This document shows, one piece after another, positions 35,755 through 48,000 of a DNA stretch of 64,000 nt. The stretch is from contig CM040127.1 of the NCBI GenBank assembly GCA_022559845.1, forward strand, positions 37,968,501 to 38,032,500, given 5' to 3'. The stretch comes from Amorphophallus konjac. Taxonomy: Eukaryota > Streptophyta > Magnoliopsida > Alismatales > Araceae. Position 1 is the stretch's first letter; each line of letters begins with the position of its first letter. A program made the translations under genes and the position numbers. The notes under the pieces were generated by a model. The model was not told the DNA's origin. It saw only the letters and a list, made by a program, of their open reading frames with translations, and ran no database searches.

Positions 35755-35825
35755 ATACTATCTCAATTGGCTAGTTATTGTGTAATTTAAACAGACATCT
35801 CCGGTTCGAATCTCAACTTTATCAT
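35755..35825 (+). repeat. tRNA-like (SINE-like) segment, plus strand
   Basis: CTCAATTGGCTAGT resembles a polymerase III A box, and GGTTCGAATC at 35,803-35,812 is a perfect B box. It does not fold as a complete tRNA by eye, so a SINE head or tRNA relic is more likely. Confidence 0.45.
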
Positions 35826-35884
35826 TGTTTTAAATATTTTTTAATAACTTTTAAAATATTTTTTAAAAAATTGAAAAAAACACA

Positions 35885-35958
35885 CCAGAAACATGTTTTG
35901 AACCCAAAACCTCACGATTAATCATGAGATCCTTAACTAACTAACTTACAAAGTAGAT
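35885..35958 (-). repeat. tRNA-like (SINE-like) segment, minus strand
   Basis: Reverse strand reads TTAGTTAGTTAAGG (A-box-like) and GGGTTCAAAAC (B-box-like, 35,895-35,905). It faces the plus-strand copy across about 60 bp. Confidence 0.4.
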
Positions 35959-36134
35959 TTATTATTAAAAATTAAAATAATATATAAAGCATCTCGATTA
36001 CGTCCCACAGACCAATCATTCCGGTCTGTGACTGAGACGGAACTGGCGGTTCGGGCCATCCCGTCTTGATTTGGTAAACCCTGATATCAATAGTAGGGAG
36101 GGGGAAGGGGGCTTGCCTGACGGGGAGGGAGCGG

Positions 36135-36480
36135 TCTAGAACAAGGAGGGGAGAGGGGGATTGACAGAGGGGGGGGCATCTAGAGCATGGAGGGGGAAGG
36201 AGGGTCCACCGGAGGGACAGTGGGGGGCATTTGGAGTAGGGAGGGGGGGTGAGGGTAGGTCGTAGGACTCCATATGGGTCATAGAGGAACTAAACGAAGC
36301 ATCACCTGCCGACGCAGAGGAGGATCGGAACAAATCGTCTCCGACCAAGAGACAAGATACGTTGCGCAGCAATTGGGGCAGCGATTGGTCCTCTTCCCCT
36401 TCGCATGGGCCTTGGAGACGACGGGTAGCTAGTCTCCACTTCTTCTCTTGCCATCACTTTTTAGAGAGATGTTGCAGCTT
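36135..36480 (-). pseudogene. Diverged second copy of the 34.2-34.4 kb acidic/Ser-rich sequence
   Basis: The minus strand again shows CAAGAGAAG next to ATGGCAAGAGAAG (about 36,450), a Ser-rich stretch (FRSSSASAGDASFSSS versus PASDASFRSSGASYSS in the first copy) and a GGAGAC-rich core, but frames are broken. It suggests a local duplication of an unknown gene or gene fragment. Confidence 0.4.
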
Positions 36481-36481
36481 G

Positions 36482-36857
36482 CAAGAGGGCGGCCCCTCCC
36501 TCCGGCTAACGCTACTTATTGTTTCATTCAATTGTGAGATGCCAACACAACGGAGGTAGGCGTGGCTGGTCGTGGTTCTTCCCTGGGCCGCAGTGAACGC
36601 CTCACAGTCACATATGGTAGTTGTGGGGGAAGCTTCACACTTCCCTGGCCAACGTTGATGGTCCTCTATGGGCGGTAGCCGAGAAAGCGTCACAATGCGT
36701 CGAGGATGATGATGTGGCTGGACCTAGAAATTCCACATAAAGGTCGTAGTGAGTCGGATTGGGACGGGTTCGGTCGGCCCATTAACAGAGACGGACAACG
36801 GTAACCCATTGGCCTTAATTATAGTCCCATGTGATCGTAAATTTGAGAATTCCTTGG
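36482..36857. other. Unassigned stretch, no gene seen
   Basis: Mixed composition with a GGGACGGGTTCGGTCGGCCC segment near 36,758 that resembles the GGGACGGGACG runs at 35.4-35.7 kb; no open frame of interest. Confidence 0.4.
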
Positions 36858-37195
36858 TGCACACTCAAGTTATTTGCACACCCCAGTGTGCAGTGACTTT
36901 TTTTATTTCTTAGAAAATATGAAGAGGTGGGCCTCAATTTCACGTATCCATCGATAAGTACAGCTCGGTCTATATTCAAAATAAATAATTTTATTTTTTA
37001 AAATTTTTACTTCATTGTTTTTTTTAATTTAGACTGTCCTTCATAATTAAGTTGATTGTATGAATATATACGTAAGATCAAGACTCACCTCTCTATATTT
37101 TTAAAAGAATAACAAATTAAAAAAATCACGGCACACCCCGCACACTTGCATGTGCAAATACCCTCGGTGTGTAGCACTACCGTAATGCAAGTTAG
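36858..37195. mobile_element. Candidate MITE with imperfect long terminal inverted repeats
   Basis: The left end (GGTGCACACTCAAGTTATTT, then GCACACCCCAGTGTGC) is matched in inverted orientation at the right end (GCACACTTGCATGTGCAAAT, then ACCCTCGGTGTGTAGCAC). The repeats are about 40 bp with gaps, around an AT-rich core without ORFs. No clear TSD was found, so the superfamily is open. Confidence 0.45.
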
Positions 37196-37729
37196 AGCGC
37201 ATATGAATGGTGAACAAATTGTAATACAAAATTAGATATCAGATTGAGTTTGGAAGCAAAGTTTTAGAACAGCCGTATCATTTTGACACAAATTTGATCG
37301 AAGCATCAATTTTTGTAACTCAAATCTTCATTTTTTTTCTTTTAGTTAGGGGAAATGGGACTCGGGGAGTGGAGGAGGGAGAGGAGACTGAAAAGGGTGG
37401 GGGGGGGGGGGAGGGGGAGAACCTGCTACATTCGGATGGAGTGCCCGACTGTCACCCCCCATCACTTTTAAGAGGCGTTGTCACTTGCGCACGTCAAATC
37501 CGAGCGAAATAGGGGCGTCTAGAATGTCTTATCCTCATCGGGATGGCCAAGATCTAAGGGCGCCGAGCTTAAGAGAGCCCATGCTCGATTTGAGAGCCTC
37601 TCCCCTTTTGGAGAGAGGCTATGACCATTTTGTTGTGCAATTACGGCCAACTCAAATCTCAATGTACGACTAACTTAGTTAATATATTTATTTGACCTAA
37701 ATACATAATATAAATAGTTTAACAAATTA
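37196..37729. other. Unassigned stretch, no gene seen
   Basis: Includes a G-rich low-complexity run (about 37,396-37,425). No recognisable gene. Confidence 0.5.
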
Positions 37730-38200
37730 TTTGACATAAATAAATAATGTAAATACTATAATAGTTTATGCAATTATGTAAATAGTTAGACACATTAATA
37801 ATTCACATGAATAGAAAATTATGTAAATATTTGGATGCATTAATCTTTTTTACGTTTCATGCATAATTACTTAAACATTTAGATGTATTATTTTTTTACA
37901 TTTGACGTGTAATTATGTAAATGTTTAGATATGTTATTATTATTATTTTTACATTCCATGTTTAATTACACACACATTTAGACACAATATTTTTTCTTTT
38001 ACATTTTATGTCTAAATAAGTAAATGTTTAGACATTATTTTTTTCTTCCTTTTACACTTCATGTGTAATCACAAAAGCGATTGCACGTATCATTTTTTTT
38101 ACATTGCACTTATGATCAGGCACACATTTAGATATTAATTTTTTAAACATTTTAATTATAATTACACAAGTATTCAGATGCATTAATATTTTTTATAATT
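37730..38200. repeat. AT-rich degenerate tandem array, period about 48 bp
   Basis: About eight diverged units of the type AATTATGTAAATGTTTAGAT followed by GTATTA, a T-run and ACATTTCATGTGT, unit length 45-53 bp. No coding potential. Confidence 0.8.
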
Positions 38201-38875
38201 AAAAATATCAATAAGAAGAGCTTGAGCGATCCGGAAACAGCTTTTTTTTGCGGATTCCTATCTGTGAATTGAAATGCCAAATGAAGATTTTTTTGCATCC
38301 CTCCACAAGTTGATCATTGGGAAGTGTGCATTTCTATGTCCATAGAAATTTCCTTTTGTAGCCTCTATATCCACAGGTGAATGATCTCTGAGAATTGATG
38401 TATCATTGTTTGAAAAAAAAAAAAAGAAAGAATTCTGGTGTTTGCGCATTTTATTCTTCAAATATTATGCATTTACTCTTTTTACTGGGTGTATATGCTT
38501 TTTAAAAACTTCTATAAGGTGTATATGTTAATTAACAACATATGACGCATCAACATTTTTTTCCAATAAATGGGTTGCCTACTACCACTACTATCGTTTG
38601 GCATAGATAGGAAAATAATATGACATTTCCAAGGAAAAACACGGTGGCATGTCATAAATCATAGGGGATCAACTGGCATTAAAAAATTAGACTATCACTG
38701 TGCTATCAAGGAACAATAAAGCAATCCCTATCGAGGTCAATTATTCCAGAGAACACTAAAATTGGACTGAAATTGAAAATAATATTTACTGCAGATATTT
38801 CATGTGTATTGGCCGTACATAATGAGAAAAAAAAAGGAAAGACCGAAGCATGAGATAATGTTATAGGAAAATTTC
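38201..38875. other. Unassigned AT-rich stretch, no gene seen
   Basis: Only short frames without recognised motifs. Confidence 0.5.
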
Positions 38876-38878
38876 TTA

Positions 38879-39110
38879 GGGTCACTTTGATAACGGATTA
38901 CTTTAGGGACGGGTGGTCTACTCGAGGTAGCTCACCCGACCTCTAACCTTAATCTTTGTGTATTAACTCATTCCACGTATTTCATTGGAACGAGTTAATC
39001 CACTTTAACTCTATATGACTTGGGTTAAAAAAAAAAAATCAAACAAAGAATAACACACCCGTCCCAGTTAACTCACCTTAACCTGGCTTAACCCGTTACG
39101 AAAGTGGCCC
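38879..39110. mobile_element. Tourist-like (PIF/Harbinger) MITE, 232 bp
   Basis: Ends GGGTCACTTTGATAACGG and, inverted, GGGCCACTTTCGTAACGG form an imperfect TIR (15 of 18). It is flanked by TTA on both sides (38,876-38,878 and 39,111-39,113), the 3-bp target typical of PIF/Harbinger MITEs. Internal GTTAACTC / GAGTTAA inverted motifs extend the pairing. No coding capacity. Confidence 0.85.
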
Positions 39111-40079
39111 TTAGTGATTAGATTGATTTTTTATGTATCATAATCAATTACATGTTTTTACAACAAAGACATGACTTTTACGCTCATTAGACAAGAAGAT
39201 AGGGATGCACATTGTTATTGCTGCATATACTGAATACAACTCTAAAGCTCCTTAGGTGGATCTCCTAAAACGTACGCACACTACACCAAAGAGGACTTTT
39301 ACCTACAACACGTACCTACGGTTGTGTAAGTGGTAGGTATTGATTAGGCTATACATATGGTTTTACGGATTTTTATATTATCTACGGTCGATGTCGTAGG
39401 GAGTAGGGGTACCTTACCTACGGTTCGATAGCACCGTGGGAATAGATACTGGGACAAAATTACGTACACCAGTTGTCGTAGGTAAGTTACGTATTACACC
39501 TATGATTTAATGGAACTGTAGGAATTAGGTATCTATGCTAATATACCTGCAGTTCAAGTCGTAAGTATGTGATATCTTACACCCACAATTTGTTAGTTTG
39601 GTAGGAATAGCTCATTATATTAACGTACCAACAGTTAAAGTCGTAGGTATGTGATATTATTTACCTACAGTTTACGAATGTTGCAGGAATAAACCCAAGT
39701 TAGTATCAACATTTTTTTTCCCTTTGTATATTATCTACGGTCATTATCGTAGGAAAAAGTTTTTTCTTACCTACGGTTTATAACTGTGGTAAGATTTGAT
39801 ATAATGGCGCTAACGTAACAAAACTCCTGTGCCTGTCAAAAAAAAATTCCCCCCTTTTCACCGATTTTCAACCCTAGTCGCTCCCGACTGATCGAACCTC
39901 CATACGCTTCCCCTCTCTCCCTCTTTACTCCAACGGAGGTGTGTTCCCTCTCTGCCTCTTTACTCTACCTCCCCCTCTTTACTCCATCTCCTCCTCTCTC
40001 CACGGTCATTTCTTCGGGGATGATCTCCCCTTCGAACGGCTTCTCCCCCGATCCGAATCCTCCCCTCTGTAAACCCTAT

Positions 40080-40350
40080 TTTAACATGGCCAGTCGGCAT
40101 CTCGGCGTTGCTTGCCCACCCTCTCACCTCCTCCTCCTCTCCCTCCGTAAACGTTATTGCTCTCCCTCGAACGGCTTCTCCCCCCTTGCGATCCCCTCCG
40201 TAAACCCTATTTCTACCTGGCCAATCGGCATCTCGACGGTGCTTGTCCCAGGACGGCATCTCGACGGTGCTTTCCCCAGCACGGCATCTAGGCGGCGCTC
40301 ATCCGCGCACGGCATCTCAATGTCGCTCATCCCCGCACGACATCTCGGTG
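40080..40350 (+). repeat. Tandem repeats in the CACTA leader (about 28 bp, plus a larger duplication)
   Basis: Units of the type CACGGCATCTCGACGGTGCT recur about five times at 40,250-40,355. In addition about 110 bp around TCGAACGGCTTCTCCCCC and GTAAACCCTATTT are duplicated (about 40,035-40,110 and 40,165-40,225). Confidence 0.75.
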
Positions 40351-40854
40351 GTGCTCGACTCTACACAGGGTGATCCTTCTAGGTAGGATTGCGGGCATTT
40401 GATCGCTTACTTTAAAGATCCGAATCCCCCCCTCCTGGAAGGATGATACTGCATTTTCCTACATCAAGTTATATTCATAGCACGTGAAAATTACATATTG
40501 GAATTGGATCTTCCTGTATTTTCTTGCATTTTCCTCCCTGAAGAAACTTTTTAAAAGTCATTGAATGTAAACGGTGTTTGCCCTCGTAAAGCAACGATGA
40601 GGCTATTGCCTATTGTAAAAGTCTTTGTAATGTGATTTTCAATTTACTTTGTATTTCGTGAAGTAGAGTGCATTTCAGCATTTACTTTATATCATATATA
40701 AAATATTCTTATCGTAAATTTCAAAAATAGAAATTTTTGTATTGTTGGATGTTTCTCATGAAAAAAAAAATATATATCAACTGATAGTTTCTTAGTGCAA
40801 CATTTGAGTTGTGACTTTAATTGTTATCTTTGATAGTACTTAGATTTAATTAAG

Positions 40855-41380
40855 GTCAAGGTGGATAAATATGGATTGAAGTTGGATGGACAAGCCAAGG
40901 TAAATATTAAAATTTTCTGTTCATTGTGCACTTCCTACTTTAGAAGCTCTAATATTTCTATTTTTATACATGCATACTATATTGCAGGAATGCAACATAG
41001 TACTATGATGGGGGTAGATGAATTTGTTCAATTTGCTTTTAGAGATTTGCCACTTGAGAGAGTTATTAAATGTCCTTGTACCAAATGCACTTGTATTCAC
41101 AAATAGACTAAACATACTGTAAGAGAGCATTTATATTTCTATGGAGTTATAAAGATAAGAATTTTGAGAATTCCACGATGAAGGAGAGACTTATGGTAAA
41201 ACATTGAATATTCACGATGAATGTGCAGTTGTCGCTGCTGATGGGGCTATCCATGAAATCCTATTTGATGCATTTGGATTGTCAAATACTCCTCTAAAGG
41301 AGAGTGGTGCTTCAAATGATCTCATATGTCAGGTTGATGACAAGTTATTCCGATTTCATAAGTTGATTCAAGATGTTGAA
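40855..41380 (+). pseudogene. CACTA transposase-associated domain protein, decayed
   Basis: Matches the start of CACTA transposase-type genes (Transpos_assoc domain). Exon 1 carries the MD-x-SWM start with TGA in place of x (about 40,872), then a 3' end at AG/GTAAAT (about 40,899). An intron of about 90 nt ends ATTGCAG at 40,987. Exon 2 has GVDEFVQFAF, CPCTKC and HTVREHLYFYG, the zinc-ligand pattern of the domain. A one-base G-run shift near 41,008 and a TAG at 41,104 break it. Downstream the frame MNIHDECAVVAADGAIHEI (41,204) continues to FHKLIQDVE at 41,380 before the LTR insertion. Confidence 0.75.
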
Positions 41381-43412
41381 TGTAGTAACCCAGAAAATAA
41401 AAAGAATAATAATAACTGTATTACATTAATAGAGAATACAAAAATTTAAACTTGTGAAATAAAACAAAGCTCGATAGAATATAATGGTCTAAAAAATAGA
41501 TCATCAGATATATGGACTTAATTAATAAAATCTGTTAAATTAAAAGATTTTAATTCTTTAAATCTTAATTGGGCTTGGTCGGTGGCCCATTAGAATAACC
41601 GTGGGTTAGAGAGAAACCCTAGAACTAAAAAGTTTGGTCGATTTAGTCGAGTAGCAAGTGTCGGCGGCGTTTTGGGTAACGATTAGATTAAAAGTAGTAG
41701 CAATAAGTAATAGGACTCTTATTAACGAATTGCAATATTATTAGGATTACTTAACGCTATACTTAGAAGTTATAAATAGCTCCGCAACGCATAGAATATC
41801 CCTTATGCTTTGACGGATTGTTCATGGGTGTCGAAGAGGGGTTTGGCCGAGAAATTTTGAGAGGGTGTTCCTGAGATGATTAGCGCGTTGGTGCATGTGG
41901 TGTCTTCTTTATTTTATCTTAAGATAGACATTCTCTTAAGTAAAAATTTAATAGAGCATCATGTTAGGTAGAATTTTTTGTGCTCTTCGATTTGATGTAT
42001 AGATTGCATGATTATGATATATATACACACCAATAATTTTAGATTTTAAACTAGCTTCGCACGATTCATAAGCATTTGAATTTGCGTCCACAAATTCTCG
42101 TTAAAATAAATTTTAAACCTTCTTAAGAATAGCGTCTATGCCCTTCTCTTTTAACCATTACAAACCGTTCTCTTCTTTTAATTTTTTAAACCATTCTGCA
42201 TAAAGTAACGTATGGGGGTGAACGTTATTTTAAGAATATGTGTCCATCTACACAGACGTAAATTCTTGATGAACTGACCCACCCTTCTTCTTTTACAAAT
42301 CATAATGCACGTTGTCCCTTTTCTGTTTAAAAATCACTATTCTCATTAATATTAAGAATGTGTGTCCATCCGCACAGACCCAAGTTTCTTTCTTTTTTTA
42401 GTTAATGCTGGTTACATTAGTCGCAAATTTTATTTTCAATAAATTGTATCTAAATCTTGAAAATTTCATATCTTATGATTCAAGTAAGTAAAAATTTCAA
42501 TCTGTATATTTTCCTGATCTCTGAAAAATATTCTTAATTTTCATATTTTTAAATCTAAAATATTATCGTTAATTACATGAGTGCTACTATTCATTCTTTA
42601 TAAAAGAAATGAACAGTGCTCGCATTAATACCGTTAGTTGTTTAAACTAAACCAATTTAACGTCCAGGAGCCGGACACAGTTTAATGATTCTATGTCTCT
42701 TCATACAGACGTAGGTTAATAGGCGTCTGCCCCCTCTGACTTTATTTTTTTCTCTATTTTAAATTTCTGAAAATTTGGTTATTTAATGAAGTAACGTCCT
42801 GAACAATGGACGCTAATTTAAAAGAATTAACGATAGTTGATCTTGATGCGAATTTCTCTGTGTGATCTTTGGCGCCATTGTCTCACAGCCGAGACATGGT
42901 CCCTATTTTTTCGAGTTTTCGTTATACACCTTATTTCTTGGGGAAGAAAGGACCCTCTATCAGGAATCCCTCTTGGTGGATTGAAAATTCTTTCTCTAAG
43001 GCCTCCGTATAGTAAGACCCCGACATCGAAGGATTCCCTCTTCGATCACTGGGATAGTTGTACCCTAAAAATCCTTAAAGCTATTTTGGTCATGTCTCTC
43101 TGAAGAAACATGACATCCAGCCATCATAGAGCACCAAGATTGAGTGTTATGTGAGAGTCCAGACTCTGTCCAGAATTAACGTATGGCACCATAGTCATCA
43201 CTTTTTGAATTAACGTCCAGGTTTGTGACGCGAATTTCATCGTGTCTTACTGTTCATAAGAAATAGCGACATTCTAAGAGAATACAAATTCTTGTAATTC
43301 ATGGCAGCATGAGTGGACGCCAATTTACCCAAATTCTCGTGATTTTCAATGGTAGTTTCTGACACTACACCTGGTTGTGTGTCCATCATTGGAATCTTAT
43401 TCTCATAATTAT

Positions 43413-43985
43413 TGTTAGTTAGTCCCGAAATATAATAATAAATAAATGAACACAGGAGTTTAGGTGCAAGGACGTACCTTAGTCACGCAGCGGAAATATA
43501 TATATATATATATATATTACGTCTTTGACTCGCAGAGTCAAAAGATGACTACTAGAGTCACCTTCAAGTGTCCACCCTCCAAATCCAAGGTCTAGTTGAC
43601 ATACCTCCGTGAACTTGTCACTGTTTAAAGCCTCACCGTGAGAGTCTCATGAGAACCGCAGTTCTCTGCTCCTCCTCTCCCTTTATTCACCTATCTCATC
43701 TTTTACTACCCATGGCTCACTGCCGCACACAGTCGCTGCAGTTGCTCTCACCTTTGTTTGTTACCTCCCCACACTTCTGTCCGTTGCATCCTATTTATAC
43801 AGGTGAAAAGCCCATGAGAAAAGATCTACCGGTGGGATAAGGACGGAGGGAGAGGAGCTGTGGAGGAGGCACCGCAGGGCGCCATGTGGCGTGGGCCCTG
43901 CGGCTCCCCAAGGGGCGCCCCCTGGGGTGCCTCCGCAGTCGGCCCCAGGGGCACCCCCCCGGACGCCGCGTCTCACAGCATAACA
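43413..43985 (-). repeat. 3' LTR of the copia element (573 bp)
   Basis: On the plus strand it runs from TGTTAGTTAGTCCC to AGCATAACA. A (TA)n run at about 43,496-43,518 is longer than in the other LTR. Confidence 0.95.
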
Positions 43986-43996
43986 AGCTCCCACTT
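43986..43996 (-). promoter_or_regulatory. Polypurine tract of the copia element
   Basis: Minus strand AAGTGGGAGCT abuts the LTR start TGTTATGC. Confidence 0.8.
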
Positions 43997-45035
43997 GCAC
44001 CGTAGGGCCGACAGTACAGATTCAGACATACTGAATACATTCAAGCTCAACGGTCATACAGGAAATGGAGTGTGCGACCTCCGCGAGATTCTTCGAACAA
44101 TAGAAGGGTGTTCCGTTAAGTTGTCACCTAACTAACGGAGCACACAGAACATCTCGGTGTGTATCTCAGACATTTTTAAAATTCACCTGATTTAACACTC
44201 CGGATCTCTCGAAAACAGGCAGTGTCAAACCCCTAAATGCTAAGTGCCCATGACTTTATCACCACACGGACAATAAAGTCTCCCGGGATATGAGCAACTA
44301 AGCATGGTGAAATTTAAAATGTCTTCCCTATGCTGCATATGTCAATCCAATTGTTCTTGACCGCTTTCTTAGACATGTTCCGCTGGACGGTATTAATCAT
44401 CGCCCTAAGAGACATGCTAAAGTAGCGACATCAAGCGTCCTTTTCATGACATAGCGCTGCAGGTCACTAGGGATACACTACGAATCACACAACTGTGATC
44501 CATGAGCTCACACAATGATGAAGAGGGATCCATTCATCATTCTCATATGCGGTCGAATATTACACATGCGGTATGATAGGCATGCTGCGGTGTTCTTCCA
44601 TTTTCATGGGCGTGTCATTAATATGATTATTAAACACCACACGGATACCAGTTTAGTTACGACTTACGCATCTAACCCGAGTCTCGCAAACCAGTCGCTC
44701 TCACTCAGCGCCTTCTTGCGACTCACGTATCCGGTACTTACAGGCTCCATGGGATTACTGTGAAATCCTCATGGTCGATCTGCATCAGATCTCATCTTAG
44801 TCCTTAGTTAAGGCGGCATATATAATTCGTTCGAGATATTCCCCTAACTCCCCGACCTTCAGGGTGCCAAGAATATCAGATGCCTCATCTTTGTAACTTT
44901 CGATAAGCGCCAAAGGTGAATCACCCGTGTGAGTGGGTGATTCTTAACCTGGTGACACTCTGACAATGTGTAAAGCATTTGCATAGTGCACATAACACAA
45001 TGAGCAAACTTTAATGATGTCGAAAATTGCAACAA
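43997..45035 (-). other. 3' untranslated region of the copia element
   Basis: About 1 kb between the RNase H stop and the 3' LTR without a credible ORF. A perfect inverted repeat GAATCACCC / GGGTGATTC at about 44,920-44,943 could form a 9-bp stem. Confidence 0.7.
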
Positions 45036-48000
45036 TCACAATTTACAAAGGCCCATAGACTTACAATGGCCAATAAAACTTTCTCTAACTATTTGCTTTG
45101 TTAGTGGATCAGCTACCATACGACCAGAATTAATCTGTCGCAGCACCACTAACCCTTTTACAAGCAAATCTTTTATGTAGTGGTAACGAATATCAATGTG
45201 TTTTGTTCTGCTGTGATATTTAGGATCCTTGACAAAAGCAAGTGCGGAAGTGCTATCTATATATAGCAGTACACCCTCATCTCCATGAGGTGCAAGCGCC
45301 AAGCGCTGCATCAAGTTTCGTAACCACACTGCTTCTTGACTTGCAGCAGAACAAGCCACATATTCCGCCTCCATAGTAGATAGGGCAATGCAAGACTGTT
45401 TCTTGCTACACCACGAGATAGCTCATCCAGCTAATAGGAACACAAAGCCTGAAGTGGACTTGCGCTCATCATGGTCACCGGCCCAATCTGCATCACTATA
45501 TCCCACTAGCTTTAGGTCACCTCCATGGTAACGTAAGACATAGTCTCATGTCCCTCGCAAGTAACGAAAAATTCGTTTAACTGCCTTCCAGTGCGCGGGA
45601 CCGGGGTTACTTTGATAACGGCTAACCAAACCCACTGCGAAGCTAATGTCCGGCCGAGTACATAACATGGTATACATTAGACTCCCAATCGCAGCGGCAT
45701 AAGGCACTCTAGACATTTCTCTCCTTTCTTCTTCATCTTTGGGGCATTGGCTATCACTCAGGACACATCCTTTTTCAAGTGGAGTATCAATGGGTTTCGA
45801 ATTGTTCATTCGAAATCGCTCTAGGATTTTATTAATGAAGGTTTCTTGAGACAAGCTCAATAACCTTTCCGAGCGATTTCGGATAATTTTCACGCCGAGC
45901 ACATAGCTCGCTTCACCCATATCTTTCATCTCAAAGACAGAAGATAGCCATCCCTTGATAGCCTTGATTAACTCCATGTTTTTTTCGGCTATTAAAATGT
46001 CATCAACATATAACGACAAAAGGAGGAACCGCTCTCCCACTCGCTTAACATACACACAGTGGTCCTCTTCAATCATCTCAAAATCGTATGAGAGGATTGC
46101 CTTGTGAAATTTTAAATACCACTGTCTAGACGACTGTTTCAAGCCATATATAGAGCGTTTGAGGCGGCAAACCTTTTGCTCTTCATCTTTAACCTCAAAG
46201 CCTTCTGGCTGGAGCATATAAATCTCCTCGTCTAGTTCTCCATTAAGAAATGCAGTCTTTACATCCATTTAGAACAACTCCAAATCAAGATGCGCGACAA
46301 TAGCCAGAACCAGGCGAATGAATGAAAATATCACGACAGGCGAGAATGTTTCATCATAGTCTATACCCTCCTTTTGGGTATAACCCTTCGCCACCAATCG
46401 TGTTCTATATAGTCTCGTCAGCTTTACGCTTAAGCTTGAAAATTCACTTATTTCCAACAGCTTTACGCCCAGGTGGGAGTTCCACCAACTATCATACTTC
46501 ATTCTGCGCCATAGACTTGATTTCATCTTGCATGGCAGCTTTCCACTCTTTCTTAGATAAGGATGCAAGAGCTTCCTGAACAGATCTGGGCTCTTCATCA
46601 TCCATGGGTTCACAAATAATTGCCTCATCTTCAATTCCGAAGAATCGACGCGGCACAAGCTCACGCTTGCTGCGACGTAATGAGTCTTGATTTTCTAGTG
46701 ATTCTATTGGTGCACTCCCACTGGGCGCACTCCCACTAGCCTGATCATCCCGACTGTCCTTAGCAGACACATGTATGGGAACGCATTCCCTACCTGTGTA
46801 GGGAGACGGTGGGGGATCAGATGGTTCTTCCAACTCATGGAGATCAAGACTCTTTTCACTGTCGCCAATACTAGGAAAATCTTTTTCTAAGAAAACAACA
46901 TCTCGGACCTCTCGCTCTGTCAGTCCTCCTTCTGGACGTTGTCCATATATAACCCACGGAGCTCTCTGGATATCTAATAAAGATAAATTTTTGAGCTCTG
47001 GGGCCAAGTTTCCCAAACTTATTTGATATGCCATGGACATATCCGGCCGACCCCCATGGCCGCAAATTATCTAAATTGGGCTTGTGGCCATGCTACAACT
47101 CATATGGGGTAGAAGGAATTGACTGTGAAGGCACACGGTTTAAGATATAGGCAGCAGTTAACAAAGCATCTCCCCAAAAGGAGATAGGAAGGTTTGCCTG
47201 TGCCATCATAGATCGAACCATATATAGCAACGTTCTATTCCTTCGCTCAGCAACACCATTTTGTTGTGGCGTGTAAGGAATAGTGAGTTACCGCCGAATA
47301 CCTTTTTCTTCACACAATGTTCGGAACTGATCCGACAAGTATTCGCGTCCACGATCTGTCCGAAGAGCTTTAATACTCTTTTCCTTTTGATTCTCAACCT
47401 CGGCTAGGAATCGCTTAAAATAATCCAGCGCTTCATAGCGGTGAGCGATCAAATAGACATATCCGTATCGCGAATAATCATCTATAAATGTGAGAAAATA
47501 GGAATGACCATGCCGTGCCCTTACACTCATTGGTCCGCAGATATCGGAGTGGATTAACTCCAACGGTGCTGATGCCCTTACAGCCTTTCCAAAAGGTTTC
47601 CGACATGCTTTCCCAGTAAGACACGGCTCACATACTGGCAAGTCGACTTTAGTGAGTGATCCCAAAAGACCTTCTCGAACTAATCTAGCCATTCTATCTT
47701 GCCCTATGTGGCCTAAACTAGCATGCCATGTCGCAGAATCTAAGTTTTTACTATTCAACACACATGTCGAAATGGAAGAAGAATACAAGGCATTATCTAT
47801 AGCAAGATCCAATATAAAGAAACCATCGTCCATCTTACCATGCCCATACACAATATTGTCTAAAACAATATTTACACTACTGCCAGAAAAGTTCAAACAA
47901 AAATCTAGTGATAACAAGCTAGAAACTGATAGGAGATTATAATGGATCCCAGGCGCATAGAGTACATCATACAGAATTAGCGTACGTCCATTTTGAAAAC

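Larger units (their letters stand above)
39279..41380 (+). mobile_element. CACTA transposon, left part (5' end, leader, transposase start)
   Basis: CACTACACCAAAGAGG at 39,279 is a CACTA terminus. 39,290-39,790 holds repeated subterminal motifs in both orientations (ACCTACGGTT / GTCGTAGGTA), the presumed transposase-binding sites. The leader and the start of a transposase-related ORF follow. The element is cut at 41,381 by an LTR retroelement; the right terminus is not in the window. Confidence 0.85.

Noticed and set aside
35755..35825. Functional tRNA gene
   Set aside because: Box motifs are present but no complete cloverleaf with a paired acceptor stem could be drawn by eye; listed as SINE-like instead.
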